From Devosia nitrariae (GTDB lineage: Bacteria; Pseudomonadota; Alphaproteobacteria; Rhizobiales; Devosiaceae), in the NCBI RefSeq assembly GCF_030160115.1, contig NZ_BSNS01000009.1, positions 164,801 to 228,800 on the forward strand: a DNA stretch of 64,000 nt, given 5' to 3'. Position numbers and translations under genes: made by a program. This document shows positions 8,667-17,800 of this stretch, in pieces. Position 1 is the stretch's first letter, and every line of letters begins with the position of its first letter. The notes beneath the pieces were generated by a model that made no database searches, had not been told where the DNA came from, and was given only the letters and a program-made list of their open reading frames with translations.

Positions 8667-9632
8667 ATGGTCGCAGGAGACGAGCAGCGGTTCGATGCCG
8701 CGCTTGATGATGGGAACGTTCCCATTGACTCGCGTTGGGACGCCTTCGTGCGCGGCCTGCGCAGATGGTGGCCCTATTACGTGATGATGGCGCCGGGCAT
8801 CTTCTTCTTCGTCGTCTTCCATTACCTGCCCATCTGGGAAGCCAAGATCGCCTTCGAGCAGGTGCGCATCATCCCGCCCAACATCTGGGTCGGCTGGAAG
8901 CATTTCGAGACGCTGTTTACCTCGCCCGTCTTCTGGCAGGTAATGGCCAACACCCTCATCATCTCGGGCATGAAGATAGCCTTCGTCTTCCCGGTGCCCA
9001 TCCTCGTGGCGCTGCTTCTCAACGAAATCCGCTCCGGCCCCTTGCGCAAGTTCATCCAGTCGGCGATCTACCTGCCGCACTTCCTTTCCTGGGTGGTGAT
9101 CGCCGGCATCTTCATCGCCGCGCTTTCGCCCTCGGGCGGCGTCGTCAACCAGATCACCGGCTTCTTCGGGCTCGCACCGCGCTCCTATATGACCGATACC
9201 GGCGCCATCCGCTGGGTGCTGGTCTATTCGGAAATGTGGCGCTCGGGCGGATGGGACAGCCTTCTCTATCTCGCCGCCATCATCGCCATCGATCAGCAGC
9301 TCTACGACGCTGCCGAGATGGACGGTGCGAACCGCTGGCAGAAGATATGGTACGTCACCATTCCCGGCATCGTGCCGACGATCGCCACGCTCTTCATCCT
9401 CAACGCCGGCATGTTCCTGTCGGCCGACCTCAACCAGGTCATCAATCTCTCCAACGACGTCGTGCGCTCGACCATCGATATCGTCGACACCTACGTCTAC
9501 CGCATCGGCTTGCAGACCGGCGAATACTCGCTGGCCACCGCCGCCGGGCTGTTCAAGGCCGTGCTCGGCATGCTGCTGATTGTCGTCGCCCACAACGTCT
9601 CCAAGCGCCTGACCGGCAAGGGGGTCTGGTGA
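8667..9632 (+). CDS. LplB-like ABC transporter permease
   Basis: 321 residues from the ATG at 8667 (GAGAGG site upstream). Six hydrophobic segments follow the opening WWPYYVMMAPGIFFFVVFHYLP, which is typical of the LplB branch of the MalF/UgpA permeases. The EAA loop that docks the ATPase is YDAAEMDGANRWQKIWYVTI near residue 215. It forms an inner-membrane channel with the next gene product; the two genes overlap at TGATG. The perfect operator palindrome at 8711-8724 lies within codons 15-20 (DDGNVPI), so this stretch encodes both protein and a regulatory site. LplB/C systems usually import oligosaccharides or glycosides. Confidence 0.88.
   Translation: MVAGDEQRFDAALDDGNVPIDSRWDAFVRGLRRWWPYYVMMAPGIFFFVVFHYLPIWEAKIAFEQVRIIPPNIWVGWKHFETLFTSPVFWQVMANTLIISGMKIAFVFPVPILVALLLNEIRSGPLRKFIQSAIYLPHFLSWVVIAGIFIAALSPSGGVVNQITGFFGLAPRSYMTDTGAIRWVLVYSEMWRSGGWDSLLYLAAIIAIDQQLYDAAEMDGANRWQKIWYVTIPGIVPTIATLFILNAGMFLSADLNQVINLSNDVVRSTIDIVDTYVYRIGLQTGEYSLATAAGLFKAVLGMLLIVVAHNVSKRLTGKGVW
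8711..8724. promoter_or_regulatory. LacI-type operator, copy 2 (inside permease gene)
   Basis: TGGGAACGTTCCCA is a perfect 14-bp palindrome 44 bases into the permease coding region. It matches the site at 7548-7561 at 13 of 14 positions. An intragenic operator could act with the upstream one by looping, or as a roadblock to polymerase. Confidence 0.65.
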
Positions 9633-10534
9633 TGGCATCCCGCAACGACCGCCGCACCCCGCTCGAGCGCACCGAATACGCCATTATCGTCTCGGCCATG
9701 CTGCTGATGGTGGTGGTGACCGTCCAGCCGATCCTCAACCTTGCCGCAATCTCGCTCTCCGATCCCGCCCGCGTACCGAGAATGAGTGGGCTCTCCATCT
9801 GGCCGGATGGTTTTTCGCTCGATGTGTGGACGCTGCTCCTCAACCATCCGAACGTGCGCCAGGGGGTAATGAACTCGATCCTCATCACCGGTGCCGGCAC
9901 GTTGATCAACGTCACCTTCACCGCGCTCATGGCCTGGGGCCTGTCCCGGCCCGGCCTTCCCGGAAGACGGTTCCTCTTCGTGATGGTGCTGATCACCATC
10001 GTCTTCGAGCCCGGCATCATTCCGGACTATTTCATCAACAAGCGTCTGGGCCTGCTCGACACCTACTGGTCGGTGATCCTCTACAAAGCCGTCAACGCCT
10101 GGTACCTGATCATCCTCATCCGCTTCTTCGAGGAAATCCCCAAGGAACTGCTCGAAGCCAGCGAACTCGACGGCGCCAATGCCTTCCAGGTGTTCTGGCA
10201 CGTGGTGCTGCCGCTCGCCCGGCCAGCGCTTGCCACCATTACCCTCTTCTACCTCGTCTTCCACTGGAACGAGTTCTTCCGGGCCATGATCTACCTGACC
10301 GATCAGAGCAAATGGCCGCTGCAGGTGGTGCTGCGCCAGTTCGTCATCGGCGGCGACAAGCTGTCGATGGTGGGCGTTCAGGCGATGAACCAGTTCACCG
10401 GCGCCAGCCAGCTTTCGATCCGGGCGCTCAATGCCGGGATGATCATCCTGACTATCCTGCCGATCCTCATCATCTATCCCCTGATCCTCAAATTCTTCAC
10501 CAAGGGCACCATGTCCGGCGCCCTCAAGGGATGA
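9632..10534 (+). CDS. LplC-like ABC transporter permease
   Basis: 300 residues; the ATG at 9632 shares its A with the stop of the preceding permease gene. The protein has six membrane segments and the LplC/MalG-type EAA loop LLEASELDGANAFQVFWHVV near residue 185. The C-terminus YPLILKFFTKGTMSGALKG is the hallmark ending of carbohydrate permeases of this branch. It pairs with the LplB-like protein at 8667. No ATPase gene is adjacent; the likely energy source is the MsmK/UgpC-like ATPase at 15522 in the same operon. Confidence 0.9.
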   Translation: MASRNDRRTPLERTEYAIIVSAMLLMVVVTVQPILNLAAISLSDPARVPRMSGLSIWPDGFSLDVWTLLLNHPNVRQGVMNSILITGAGTLINVTFTALMAWGLSRPGLPGRRFLFVMVLITIVFEPGIIPDYFINKRLGLLDTYWSVILYKAVNAWYLIILIRFFEEIPKELLEASELDGANAFQVFWHVVLPLARPALATITLFYLVFHWNEFFRAMIYLTDQSKWPLQVVLRQFVIGGDKLSMVGVQAMNQFTGASQLSIRALNAGMIILTILPILIIYPLILKFFTKGTMSGALKG

Positions 10535-10578
10535 ACCCCCAGACCTGCCAACGAGCACCAATCACGGAGGAGACAACA

Positions 10579-11997
10579 ATGCTCGCCAAAACACTTCTGG
10601 CAACGACGGCCGCCCTGGCCCTCAGCCTTGGCCTAGCCGCAACGGCGTCGGCGCAGCCCACGACGGTCCGCATCGTTTCCAAGGACCTGTTGACCACCAA
10701 TCCCGAGGATGTCGCCCATATCGAGCGCATCGAGCAGGCGCTCGCCGAACGTGGCACCGAGGTTGATATCGAGATCGTCGACCTGCCCTCCTCGGGCTAT
10801 GCCGATGCGCTCGGCGTCATGCTCCTTTCGGGCGACATTCCCGATCTCATCTACTTCCAGGGCGGCGACGCCAAGATGGTCGAGCAGGGCATCCTGGAAG
10901 ACTGGCGCCCGTGGATCGAGCAGACGGAATATCTGAAAGACGGGCTCTACGCGCACAACGTCGCCCGCCTCGAGAACTACCCGTACCTGCTCTATCCTTA
11001 TCCGGTGCGCATTCCCCAGCCGGTGATCCGCAGGGAATGGCTGGAGCAATCCGGGCTCGAGGCCCCGCAGAGCGTCGATGAGTACGTCGCGCTCTTTACC
11101 GCCATCCGCGATGGCGATTTCGACGGCAACGGCCAGGACGACACCTACGGCATCACCTCCGCCGACAATACCAACGAGCTCGACGCCATCTTCAACCAGG
11201 CCTTCGGCGTCACCTCGACCTGGATGAAGAACGAGGCCGGCGAGTGGGTGCATTCTCGCGTGACCCCGCAGGAGCGCGACAAGCTCGCCTTCTATGCATC
11301 GCTGCGCGAGGAAGGGCTCTACGATCCCGAATACATCACCACCAAGTGGGACATCAAAGAGGACAAGTTCTACACCGGTCGCGCCGGCGTCATCCTCGGC
11401 TCCTCAATGGAGGTGATCGACATCTATGGCGGCAAGCTCCGCCAGGTCGAGCCCGAGGCCGAACTGGTGCTGCTTGCTCCTCCCGAGGGTCCGGGCGGCC
11501 GCGGACTTGCCGCCGTCGACGTCTCCAAGGAAAGCCGCGGCTTTGCCATGTCGGTGCTTTCCGAGAACAAGGAGGCGGTCGTTGCCATCCTCGATTTCCT
11601 CGCCAGCCCCGAGGGCCAGATGATGGACCGCATGGGCTTCGAGGGTGAACACTACACCCGCAGTGGCGACACCATCGAGGTGACCGACAAGATCTCCACC
11701 TGGTACGCCCGCTTCATGGCGACCGCCAACTGGGAGGCCCCGGTTGTCTGGCAGTCGGAAGCGGCAGTCGCCTCGCTCGACCAATTGGCCGAGTACTATA
11801 CGCCCGACAACGCCTTCGTCTTCCCGGCCGAATACGCCGCCGATCTCGACGCCACCGAGAACGTCTACCGCTCGTGGGTGTACAAGTTCATTTCCGGCGA
11901 GGCCGGCATGGACCAGTGGGACCGGTATGTTTCCGAATGGGAAGCCGCTGGTGGCGCCAGGCTCAACGAGTACGCCCGCGGCGTCCTCGATGAGTGA
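10579..11997 (+). CDS. Extracellular solute-binding protein (family 1, LplA/AlgQ-like)
   Basis: 472 residues starting at 10579, with a GGAGGAG site 7 bases before the ATG. An N-terminal Sec signal peptide ends near SAQPTT. The body has the type I carbohydrate binder pattern, including GDIPDLIYFQGGD and the C-terminal DFLASPEGQMM. The acidic loop DGDFDGNGQDDTYGI (about residue 178) resembles the EF-hand-like calcium site of AlgQ-type alginate-oligosaccharide binders. It should capture the substrate in the periplasm for the permeases at 8667 and 9632. The ligand is not known. Two CCCTCCC-type hairpins follow before the next gene. Confidence 0.88.
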   Translation: MLAKTLLATTAALALSLGLAATASAQPTTVRIVSKDLLTTNPEDVAHIERIEQALAERGTEVDIEIVDLPSSGYADALGVMLLSGDIPDLIYFQGGDAKMVEQGILEDWRPWIEQTEYLKDGLYAHNVARLENYPYLLYPYPVRIPQPVIRREWLEQSGLEAPQSVDEYVALFTAIRDGDFDGNGQDDTYGITSADNTNELDAIFNQAFGVTSTWMKNEAGEWVHSRVTPQERDKLAFYASLREEGLYDPEYITTKWDIKEDKFYTGRAGVILGSSMEVIDIYGGKLRQVEPEAELVLLAPPEGPGGRGLAAVDVSKESRGFAMSVLSENKEAVVAILDFLASPEGQMMDRMGFEGEHYTRSGDTIEVTDKISTWYARFMATANWEAPVVWQSEAAVASLDQLAEYYTPDNAFVFPAEYAADLDATENVYRSWVYKFISGEAGMDQWDRYVSEWEAAGGARLNEYARGVLDE

Positions 11998-12018
11998 GGT
12001 CTATGCCTTAAGAACCCC

Positions 12019-12120
12019 CTCCCTTGCCCTCCCCACAAGGGGGAGGGTGGGACCCCGTGCTCTTGGCACGATCGAGCCCCACGCTCCGAACGGCACCTCC
12101 CCCCATGTGGGGGAGGTTGG
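12019..12120. repeat. CCCTCCC-type palindromic repeats inside operon
   Basis: Two hairpins are present: CCCTCCCC/GGGGGAGGG (12027-12047) and ACCTCCCCC/GGGGGAGGT (12095-12117). The first core of 21 bases is identical to 63868-63888. They lie between the binding-protein gene and the first glycohydrolase gene, where they could set relative expression by stabilising or ending the transcript. Confidence 0.65.
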
Positions 12121-12170
12121 GCGGGGGGTGTCTCGAACCTCTAAGCGCCACAACCAGGAACCCCCGACCC

Positions 12171-13364
12171 ATGCCTAGCTCCTTTCGTGGCCGCGTCCGC
12201 GCTCTCGTCCATGGCATCGCCTTCGGCGACGCCCTGGGCGCGCCGGTCGAGAAGCTTTCGGCCGCCGATATCCGCGCGCGCTATGGCCGGGTGACCTCAC
12301 TCGAGACGACCTGGCACAAGATGAGCCTGCCGGAAGCTGCCCGAAACGGGCGCATCCGCGGCAACGGCATCGTCACCGACGATACGCTGATGACGCTGGC
12401 ATTGATGGACGTCTACGGGTCCGTGCGCCGTCACCTCGATGCCTGGGACATGGCGGACGGCATGGTGCGCCAGATCGTCTGGACGCCGCGATGGATACCG
12501 GAACTGCAGCGTGAGACGATGCTGGTCGAGCGCCTGTTCTATCCCGAGAAATGGATCTTCCAGCGCCACCAGCTCGCCAGCTGCGATCCGCGCCAGGGCG
12601 GCATCGGCAACATGGTCAATTGCGGTGCGGCCATGTACATCGCCCCCGTCGGCGTGGTGAACGCCTGCGATCCCAAGGCCGCCTATGACGAGGCCATCGC
12701 CTTCGCCTCCGGTCATCAGGAAAGCTACGGGCTCGAGGCCGCCGGCGCCATGGCCGCCGCGGTTGCCGCGGCCTTCGTTCCAGGCACGAGCATCGAGCGC
12801 ATTGTCGACACCGTCATCGACCTCGCCAAGGACGGCACACGTCTGGCTATTGCCGACATCGCCGAGCGCGCCCGCAAGATGCGGCGCATCGGCGCCGATC
12901 ACGCGGCGGTCTGCGACGCCTTCCATTCCGTCATCACCCGCTATTCGTCGATCGGGGACGACGTCAATCATCTGCCCGAAAAGGCCGGGCGGCTGACAGA
13001 TGCCTATCGACCCTCCCGCCTCGCCAGCATCGAAGAACTCCCGCTTGCCCTCGGCTTCTGCCTCTTCAACGACGGCGATTTCCGCTCCGCGATCGAGGAC
13101 GGCATCAATTCCGGTCGCGACACCGATTCCATCGGCGTCATGGCCGGCGCTGTTCTCGGCGCGCTGCATGGCGAGGCGGTTGTCGACGCTGCCGACCGGG
13201 CAACGCTCGACGGCGCCAACAGCATGGACCTTGCGGCGCTCGCCGACGGCTTCTGCGACACCGCCCTCGCCATCCTTGCCGACGACCGTGCCGCTGCCGA
13301 GCAGCGCGAAGTTGCTCGGGCCGCGCTTTTCGGAGAAGCCGGCCTCGCCCAAGCCATTGCCTGA
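12171..13364 (+). CDS. ADP-ribosylglycohydrolase-family protein (short form)
   Basis: 397 residues. The ADP-ribosylglycohydrolase (ARH/DraG) fold is indicated by the opening GIAFGDALGAPVE, by the first metal-binding motif VTDDTLMT (Asp70, Asp71, Thr72) and by the second, SGRDTDSIGVMAGA (Asp317, Asp319). These acidic residues hold the two magnesium or manganese ions used for hydrolysis of N- or O-glycosidic ribosyl bonds in known members. No signal peptide is present, so it acts in the cytoplasm. Its place in a sugar-type import operon argues for a small-molecule glycoside or riboside, not an ADP-ribosylated protein. It is followed 24 bases later by a second member of the family. Confidence 0.85.
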   Translation: MPSSFRGRVRALVHGIAFGDALGAPVEKLSAADIRARYGRVTSLETTWHKMSLPEAARNGRIRGNGIVTDDTLMTLALMDVYGSVRRHLDAWDMADGMVRQIVWTPRWIPELQRETMLVERLFYPEKWIFQRHQLASCDPRQGGIGNMVNCGAAMYIAPVGVVNACDPKAAYDEAIAFASGHQESYGLEAAGAMAAAVAAAFVPGTSIERIVDTVIDLAKDGTRLAIADIAERARKMRRIGADHAAVCDAFHSVITRYSSIGDDVNHLPEKAGRLTDAYRPSRLASIEELPLALGFCLFNDGDFRSAIEDGINSGRDTDSIGVMAGAVLGALHGEAVVDAADRATLDGANSMDLAALADGFCDTALAILADDRAAAEQREVARAALFGEAGLAQAIA

Positions 13365-13388
13365 CCATTTTCTTCCGAAAGATCCTAG

Positions 13389-15485
13389 ATGCTCTCCCCC
13401 ACTCAAATCCTCGAAAAGATCTATTCAGGCTTCATCGGCAAGGCCATCGGTGTACGTCTTGGCGCCCCGGTGGAGCCGACCATCTGGAGCTACGAGCGCA
13501 TCCGCGACACCTATGGCGAGGTGACCGCGTACCTGCGCGACTTCAAGAACTTTGCCGCCGACGACGACACCAATGGCCCCGTCTATTTCATCCGCGCGCT
13601 GCGCGACTACGGGCTCAATGCCACCGCCGCCGACGTCGGCAAGACCTGGCTCAACTATGCCGCGGAAGAACACGGCATGTACTGGTGGGGTGGTTACGGC
13701 GTCTCGACCGAGCACACTGCCTACCGCAACCTGCGCGCCGGTATCCCAGCGCCGCTATCCGGATCCATCGCCACCAACGGCACCACCGTTGCCGAACAGA
13801 TCGGCGGACAGATCTTCATCGACAGCTGGGGCTGGGTGAATCCGGGCAATCCGGAAAAGGCCGCGCAGATGTCGGCAATGGCCGCCAGCGTTGCCCATGA
13901 CGGCGAGGGGCTCAACGGCGCCCGCTTCTGCGCCGCCGCCATCGCTGCCGCCTTTGTGGGGAGGAGCATCGAGGAGGTCATCGCGGCAGGCCTTGCCACC
14001 ATTGCGACCGAAAGCCTCTATGCCCGCGTCGCCAACGCCGTCATTGCCTTCCACAAGGCCAATCCCGACGACTGGCGCGCCTGCCGCGATATGCTGAACG
14101 CCGAATGGGGCTATGACCGCTATCCCGGCGTCTGTCACATCGTCCCCAATGCCGGCGTCACGATAATGGCGCTCATCTATGGGCGGGGCGACCTGCAGCG
14201 CACCGTCGAGATCGCCACCATGGCCGGCTGGGACACCGACTGCAACGCCGGCAATGCCGGCGCCATCGTCGGCACCCTGCAGGGCCTGCAGCCGGGCTGG
14301 GACAAGTACCGCAAGCCCATCAACGATTTCCTCATTGCCTCCGGCATTGTCGGCTCCATCAACATCGTCGACATCCCGAGTTTTGCGCGCGAGCTGACAG
14401 TGCTCGCACTCGATCTTGCCGGACGCGAAGCGCCCGCACTCTGGCGCGAGGACATGACCCGGCGCGGGTTGCGCTTCGACTTCGACTTGCCCGGATCGAC
14501 GCACGGCTTCCGCACCGAAGGCTTCAACCAGATCAGCCTCAAGGCCTCGAACGAGCGTCACATCGAGGCGTCGCGTGGCAGCCTCGAAATCCTCCTCGAC
14601 CGGCTGGAGCGCGGGCAGGGTGGACGCGCATTCTGGAAGCCGTTCTATCGACGCACCGATTTCGACGACGAGCGTTACCGCCCGATGTTCTCGCCGGTCA
14701 TAGATGCCGGCCAGAAGGTTTCCTTCAAGCTCTGGCTCGACCCGTGGAACGGCGACGGCAATCTGCGCATCGCCCCTTATGTGCGCCGCACCATGAGCGG
14801 GGTCGTCGAGGAGACCGGCGCCTGGCACGTGCCCTCGAGCGAGGGGTGGCAGGAGGTGAGCTTCGTTGTGCCGGAAGGTGACGAGGCCATCGACGAGGTC
14901 GGCATCGCCATCGAATATTTCGGCCGCCTCAAATTCCTCGGCCGGCTGTTCCTTACCGACTTCCGCGTCGAGGGCGCGGGCCGTGCGCGCATCGATCCCA
15001 GCGTTGAAATGCAGGAATGGGGCGCGATCTCGCGCTTTACCTGGAACCGGGGCCACTGGACGCTCGGGGATGGCCGTATCCACGGCCATACCGCTGCCGA
15101 CGCCGATATGTGGACCGGTCACTATTACGCCTGCGACCTGACCGTCACCGCCGACATCCGGCGCCTCGCCGGTGCTTCGCAGCTGGTGACCGCGCGGGTG
15201 CAGGGTACCGGACGGTTCTATGCCGCCGGGTTCGATGGGGATGACGTGGTAATCCTCAAGGAGGACTTCGGCACGACCGAGCTCGCCCGCGCGCCCTTCG
15301 CACCCGAACCAGGACGCAGCTACCAGTTCGGCTTTACCGTCGAAGGCGACAGGCTCGCCTTCTCCATCGACGGCCAATCGCTGCTCGAAGCCCGCGACGG
15401 CGCCTATGCTTACGGCATGGTGGGCCTGCGTATGGCCGGGCCGGGACGGATGAGCGTCGGCACCATCGAGATCGTCGAAAGCTGA
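13389..15485 (+). CDS. ADP-ribosylglycohydrolase-family protein fused to beta-sandwich modules
   Basis: 698 residues, about twice the usual size. Residues 1-330 form an ADP-ribosylglycohydrolase domain with the metal motifs AADDDTNGP (Asp58-60, Thr61) and AGWDTDCNAGNAGAIVG (about 280-295). The remaining half is rich in short strands. About 380-530 looks like a carbohydrate-binding-type sandwich (FKLWLDPWNGDGNLRIAPYV), and 530-698 resembles a concanavalin-like fold (RFTWNRGHWTLGDGRIHGH, LAFSIDGQSLLEARDGAY). No export signal is seen. The extra modules suggest binding of a sugar-containing substrate in the cytoplasm. The gene stands between the shorter paralogue and the ATPase of the same operon. 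Confidence 0.8.
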   Translation: MLSPTQILEKIYSGFIGKAIGVRLGAPVEPTIWSYERIRDTYGEVTAYLRDFKNFAADDDTNGPVYFIRALRDYGLNATAADVGKTWLNYAAEEHGMYWWGGYGVSTEHTAYRNLRAGIPAPLSGSIATNGTTVAEQIGGQIFIDSWGWVNPGNPEKAAQMSAMAASVAHDGEGLNGARFCAAAIAAAFVGRSIEEVIAAGLATIATESLYARVANAVIAFHKANPDDWRACRDMLNAEWGYDRYPGVCHIVPNAGVTIMALIYGRGDLQRTVEIATMAGWDTDCNAGNAGAIVGTLQGLQPGWDKYRKPINDFLIASGIVGSINIVDIPSFARELTVLALDLAGREAPALWREDMTRRGLRFDFDLPGSTHGFRTEGFNQISLKASNERHIEASRGSLEILLDRLERGQGGRAFWKPFYRRTDFDDERYRPMFSPVIDAGQKVSFKLWLDPWNGDGNLRIAPYVRRTMSGVVEETGAWHVPSSEGWQEVSFVVPEGDEAIDEVGIAIEYFGRLKFLGRLFLTDFRVEGAGRARIDPSVEMQEWGAISRFTWNRGHWTLGDGRIHGHTAADADMWTGHYYACDLTVTADIRRLAGASQLVTARVQGTGRFYAAGFDGDDVVILKEDFGTTELARAPFAPEPGRSYQFGFTVEGDRLAFSIDGQSLLEARDGAYAYGMVGLRMAGPGRMSVGTIEIVES

Positions 15486-15521
15486 CGGCGGCAGCGGGCA
15501 TCGTCCCGCGAGGAGGAGACT

Positions 15522-16583
15522 ATGGCAGAGATCGCCCTCAAACATGTCGGCAAGACCTACGGCAACTTGCCGGTGCTGTCGGACATCAGTCTCGATATGG
15601 AGGACGGCGAATTCGTCGTCCTCGTCGGCCCGTCGGGCTGCGGCAAATCCACCCTTTTGCGCATGATCGCCGGGCTCGAGGACATCACCGCCGGGCAGAT
15701 CACCATAGGCGGCAAGGTGGTCAACAACATGCCCGCCAAGGAACGGGACCTCGCGATGGTCTTCCAGTCCTATGCGCTCTATCCGCACATGAAGGTCGCC
15801 GACAACATGAGCTTTGCCTTGAAGCTTGCCGGCGCGCCGAAAGCCGAGGTCCGCCAGCGCGTCGCCGACGCGGCCCGCATTCTCGGGCTCGAGAACCTGC
15901 TTGATCGGCTGCCGCGTGAGCTCTCCGGCGGTCAGCGCCAGCGCGTCGCCATGGGCCGCGCGATCGTCAGGAATCCGCGCGCTTTCCTCTTCGACGAGCC
16001 GCTCTCCAATCTCGATGCGAAGCTGCGCGTCAAGATGCGCGCCGAGATCAAGGCGCTCCACCAGCGTCTCGGCAAGACGACGGTCTTCGTCACCCATGAC
16101 CAGACCGAAGCCATGACCATGGCCGACAAGATCGTGGTCCTCAACGGCGGCAATATCGAGCAGTCCGGTCCCCCGCTCGAGCTCTATGCCAATCCGAGGA
16201 ACCTGTTCGTTGCCGGCTTCATCGGCTCGCCGGAGATGAACCTGATGCCGGCCGTGGTGGGTGAAGCCGGCGCCGATGTGCGGCTCGCCGACGGGACAGC
16301 GCTTCCGATCGGCCAACCGCTCGACCGCGCACCGGGCAGCGAGATCGTCTACGGCATTCGCCCTCAGCACATTGGGCTTGCCGAAACGGGGGTTCCGGCC
16401 GAGATCGTCGTCGTCGAGCCGACCGGCGAGGCGCAAGAGGTTCTGGCCCGCATCGGCATCCAGGATATTTCCGTCGTCGTCAGGGACCATGCGCCATTGC
16501 ATCCGGGCGAGACCATTCGCCTCGCCATCGATCCCGCCCGTGTCCTCATCTTCGACAAGGCAAGTGGATTGAGGCTGCAGTGA
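15522..16583 (+). CDS. MsmK/UgpC-like ABC transporter ATPase
   Basis: 353 residues; an AGGAGGAG site precedes the ATG. Walker A is [11 protein letters not shown], the signature is [14 protein letters not shown] and Walker B is [17 protein letters not shown]-terminal TOBE/OB region (about 240-353) is of the type that contacts regulators in MalK, MsmK and UgpC. It should drive the permeases encoded at 8667-10534, which have no other ATPase nearby. The gene's position after the two glycohydrolases rather than next to the permeases is unusual but common for promiscuous MsmK-type subunits. The next gene begins within its last codons. Confidence 0.92.
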   Translation: MAEIALKHVGKTYGNLPVLSDISLDMEDGEFVVLVGPSGCGKSTLLRMIAGLEDITAGQITIGGKVVNNMPAKERDLAMVFQSYALYPHMKVADNMSFALKLAGAPKAEVRQRVADAARILGLENLLDRLPRELSGGQRQRVAMGRAIVRNPRAFLFDEPLSNLDAKLRVKMRAEIKALHQRLGKTTVFVTHDQTEAMTMADKIVVLNGGNIEQSGPPLELYANPRNLFVAGFIGSPEMNLMPAVVGEAGADVRLADGTALPIGQPLDRAPGSEIVYGIRPQHIGLAETGVPAEIVVVEPTGEAQEVLARIGIQDISVVVRDHAPLHPGETIRLAIDPARVLIFDKASGLRLQ

Positions 16584-17800
16584 CGATGGGCGAAGTCCGG
16601 CATTTCGACCCACACGCGCAGGGGCCACTCGCGGGCATTCGGGTCCTCGATCTCTCCCGTCTGATGGCCGGCAACATGCTCTCGCTCCAGCTCGGCGATT
16701 TCGGTGCAGACGTCGTCAAGGTCGAGCCGCCGGCGGGTGACCCGCTGCGCGATTGGAAGGACGATGGCCACTCGCTCTTCTGGAAGACCTATGGCCGCAA
16801 CAAGCGATCCATCACCCTGGACCTGCGCCGGAAGCCCGCCATGGACGCCCTCTGGCGTCTGATCGAAGGCGCCGATGTCCTCATCGAGAACTACCGACCC
16901 GGAACGCTGGAAAAGATGGGGCTCGCTCCCGAGGCGCTGCTCGCCGCCAATCCCAATCTGATCGTCGTGCGCATCTCCGGCTTCGGCCAGACCGGCCCTT
17001 ACGCGCTCCTGCCAGGGTTCGGCACCATCGTCGAAGCCATGAGCGGCTTTGCCGACCGCACGGGCTTCCCGGACCGCGAACCGGTGCTGCCGCCCCTGGC
17101 GCTCGCCGACATGATCGCCGGCATCTACGGGGCCTCGGCAACGATGACGGCGCTCTTTGCCCGTGAGCGTGGGGTGAGCAAAGGCCAGGTCATCGATCTC
17201 TCGCTGCTGGAACCGATGTTCTCGGTGCTGGGGCCGGAGGTCGCAATCTTCACCCGCACCGGCAAGGTCAAGCAGCGCGCCGGCAGCGCCTCCAACACCG
17301 CCTCGCCACGCAACGTCTACCGCTGCGCCGACGGCAAGTATCTGGCCCTGTCGGGCTCAACCCCGGCGGTCGCAAAGAGGATCTTCGAGATCATCGGTCG
17401 CCCGGAGATGAACACCGATCCGCGTTTTGCCACCAACTCCGATCGCGTAAGGCACCGCTCCCTCGTCGATGAGGCGGTCGGCGGCTGGTTTGCCGAGCGC
17501 GAAAGCGGCGAGGCGCTGCGGCTCATGCGGGAGGCCGGCGCGACGGTCGGGCCGATCTACAATATCGCCGACATCATGGACGATCCGCACTACCGCGAGC
17601 GCGAGATCATCGTCGAAGCCGAGGACCCCGAGTTCGGCGCGCTCGCCATGCACAACATCGTGCCGCGCCTTTCCGGCACGCCCGGTGTCTGGCGGCGGCC
17701 GGCGCCTGCCCAGGGCGAGCATGGGCGCGAGATTCTGGCCGAGGCGGGGTTCGATGCCGATGAGATAGACGCCGTTCTCGCGGCTGGAGCGGAACCATGA
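16580..17800 (+). CDS. CaiB/BaiF-type (class III) CoA-transferase
   Basis: 406 residues from the GTG at 16580, chosen because GAGG lies 6 bases upstream and it overlaps the ATPase stop; an ATG two codons on (16586) is also possible. The family opening [18 protein letters not shown] is clear, as are KVEPPAGDP and the region [14 protein letters not shown] carrying the catalytic Asp. Class III enzymes swap CoA between acids such as succinate, malate, itaconate or formate. The ATGA overlap with the lyase gene that follows suggests the CoA ester it makes is cleaved next. The donor is probably succinyl-CoA, by analogy only. Confidence 0.9.
   Translation: MTMGEVRHFDPHAQGPLAGIRVLDLSRLMAGNMLSLQLGDFGADVVKVEPPAGDPLRDWKDDGHSLFWKTYGRNKRSITLDLRRKPAMDALWRLIEGADVLIENYRPGTLEKMGLAPEALLAANPNLIVVRISGFGQTGPYALLPGFGTIVEAMSGFADRTGFPDREPVLPPLALADMIAGIYGASATMTALFARERGVSKGQVIDLSLLEPMFSVLGPEVAIFTRTGKVKQRAGSASNTASPRNVYRCADGKYLALSGSTPAVAKRIFEIIGRPEMNTDPRFATNSDRVRHRSLVDEAVGGWFAERESGEALRLMREAGATVGPIYNIADIMDDPHYREREIIVEAEDPEFGALAMHNIVPRLSGTPGVWRRPAPAQGEHGREILAEAGFDADEIDAVLAAGAEP

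Noticed and set aside
13755..16628. A 957-codon open frame on the minus strand across the second ARH-fold gene and the ATPase gene
   Set aside because: It is antisense to two well-supported genes; long reverse frames are common in such GC-rich DNA. Its translation is low-complexity and has no recognisable motif.
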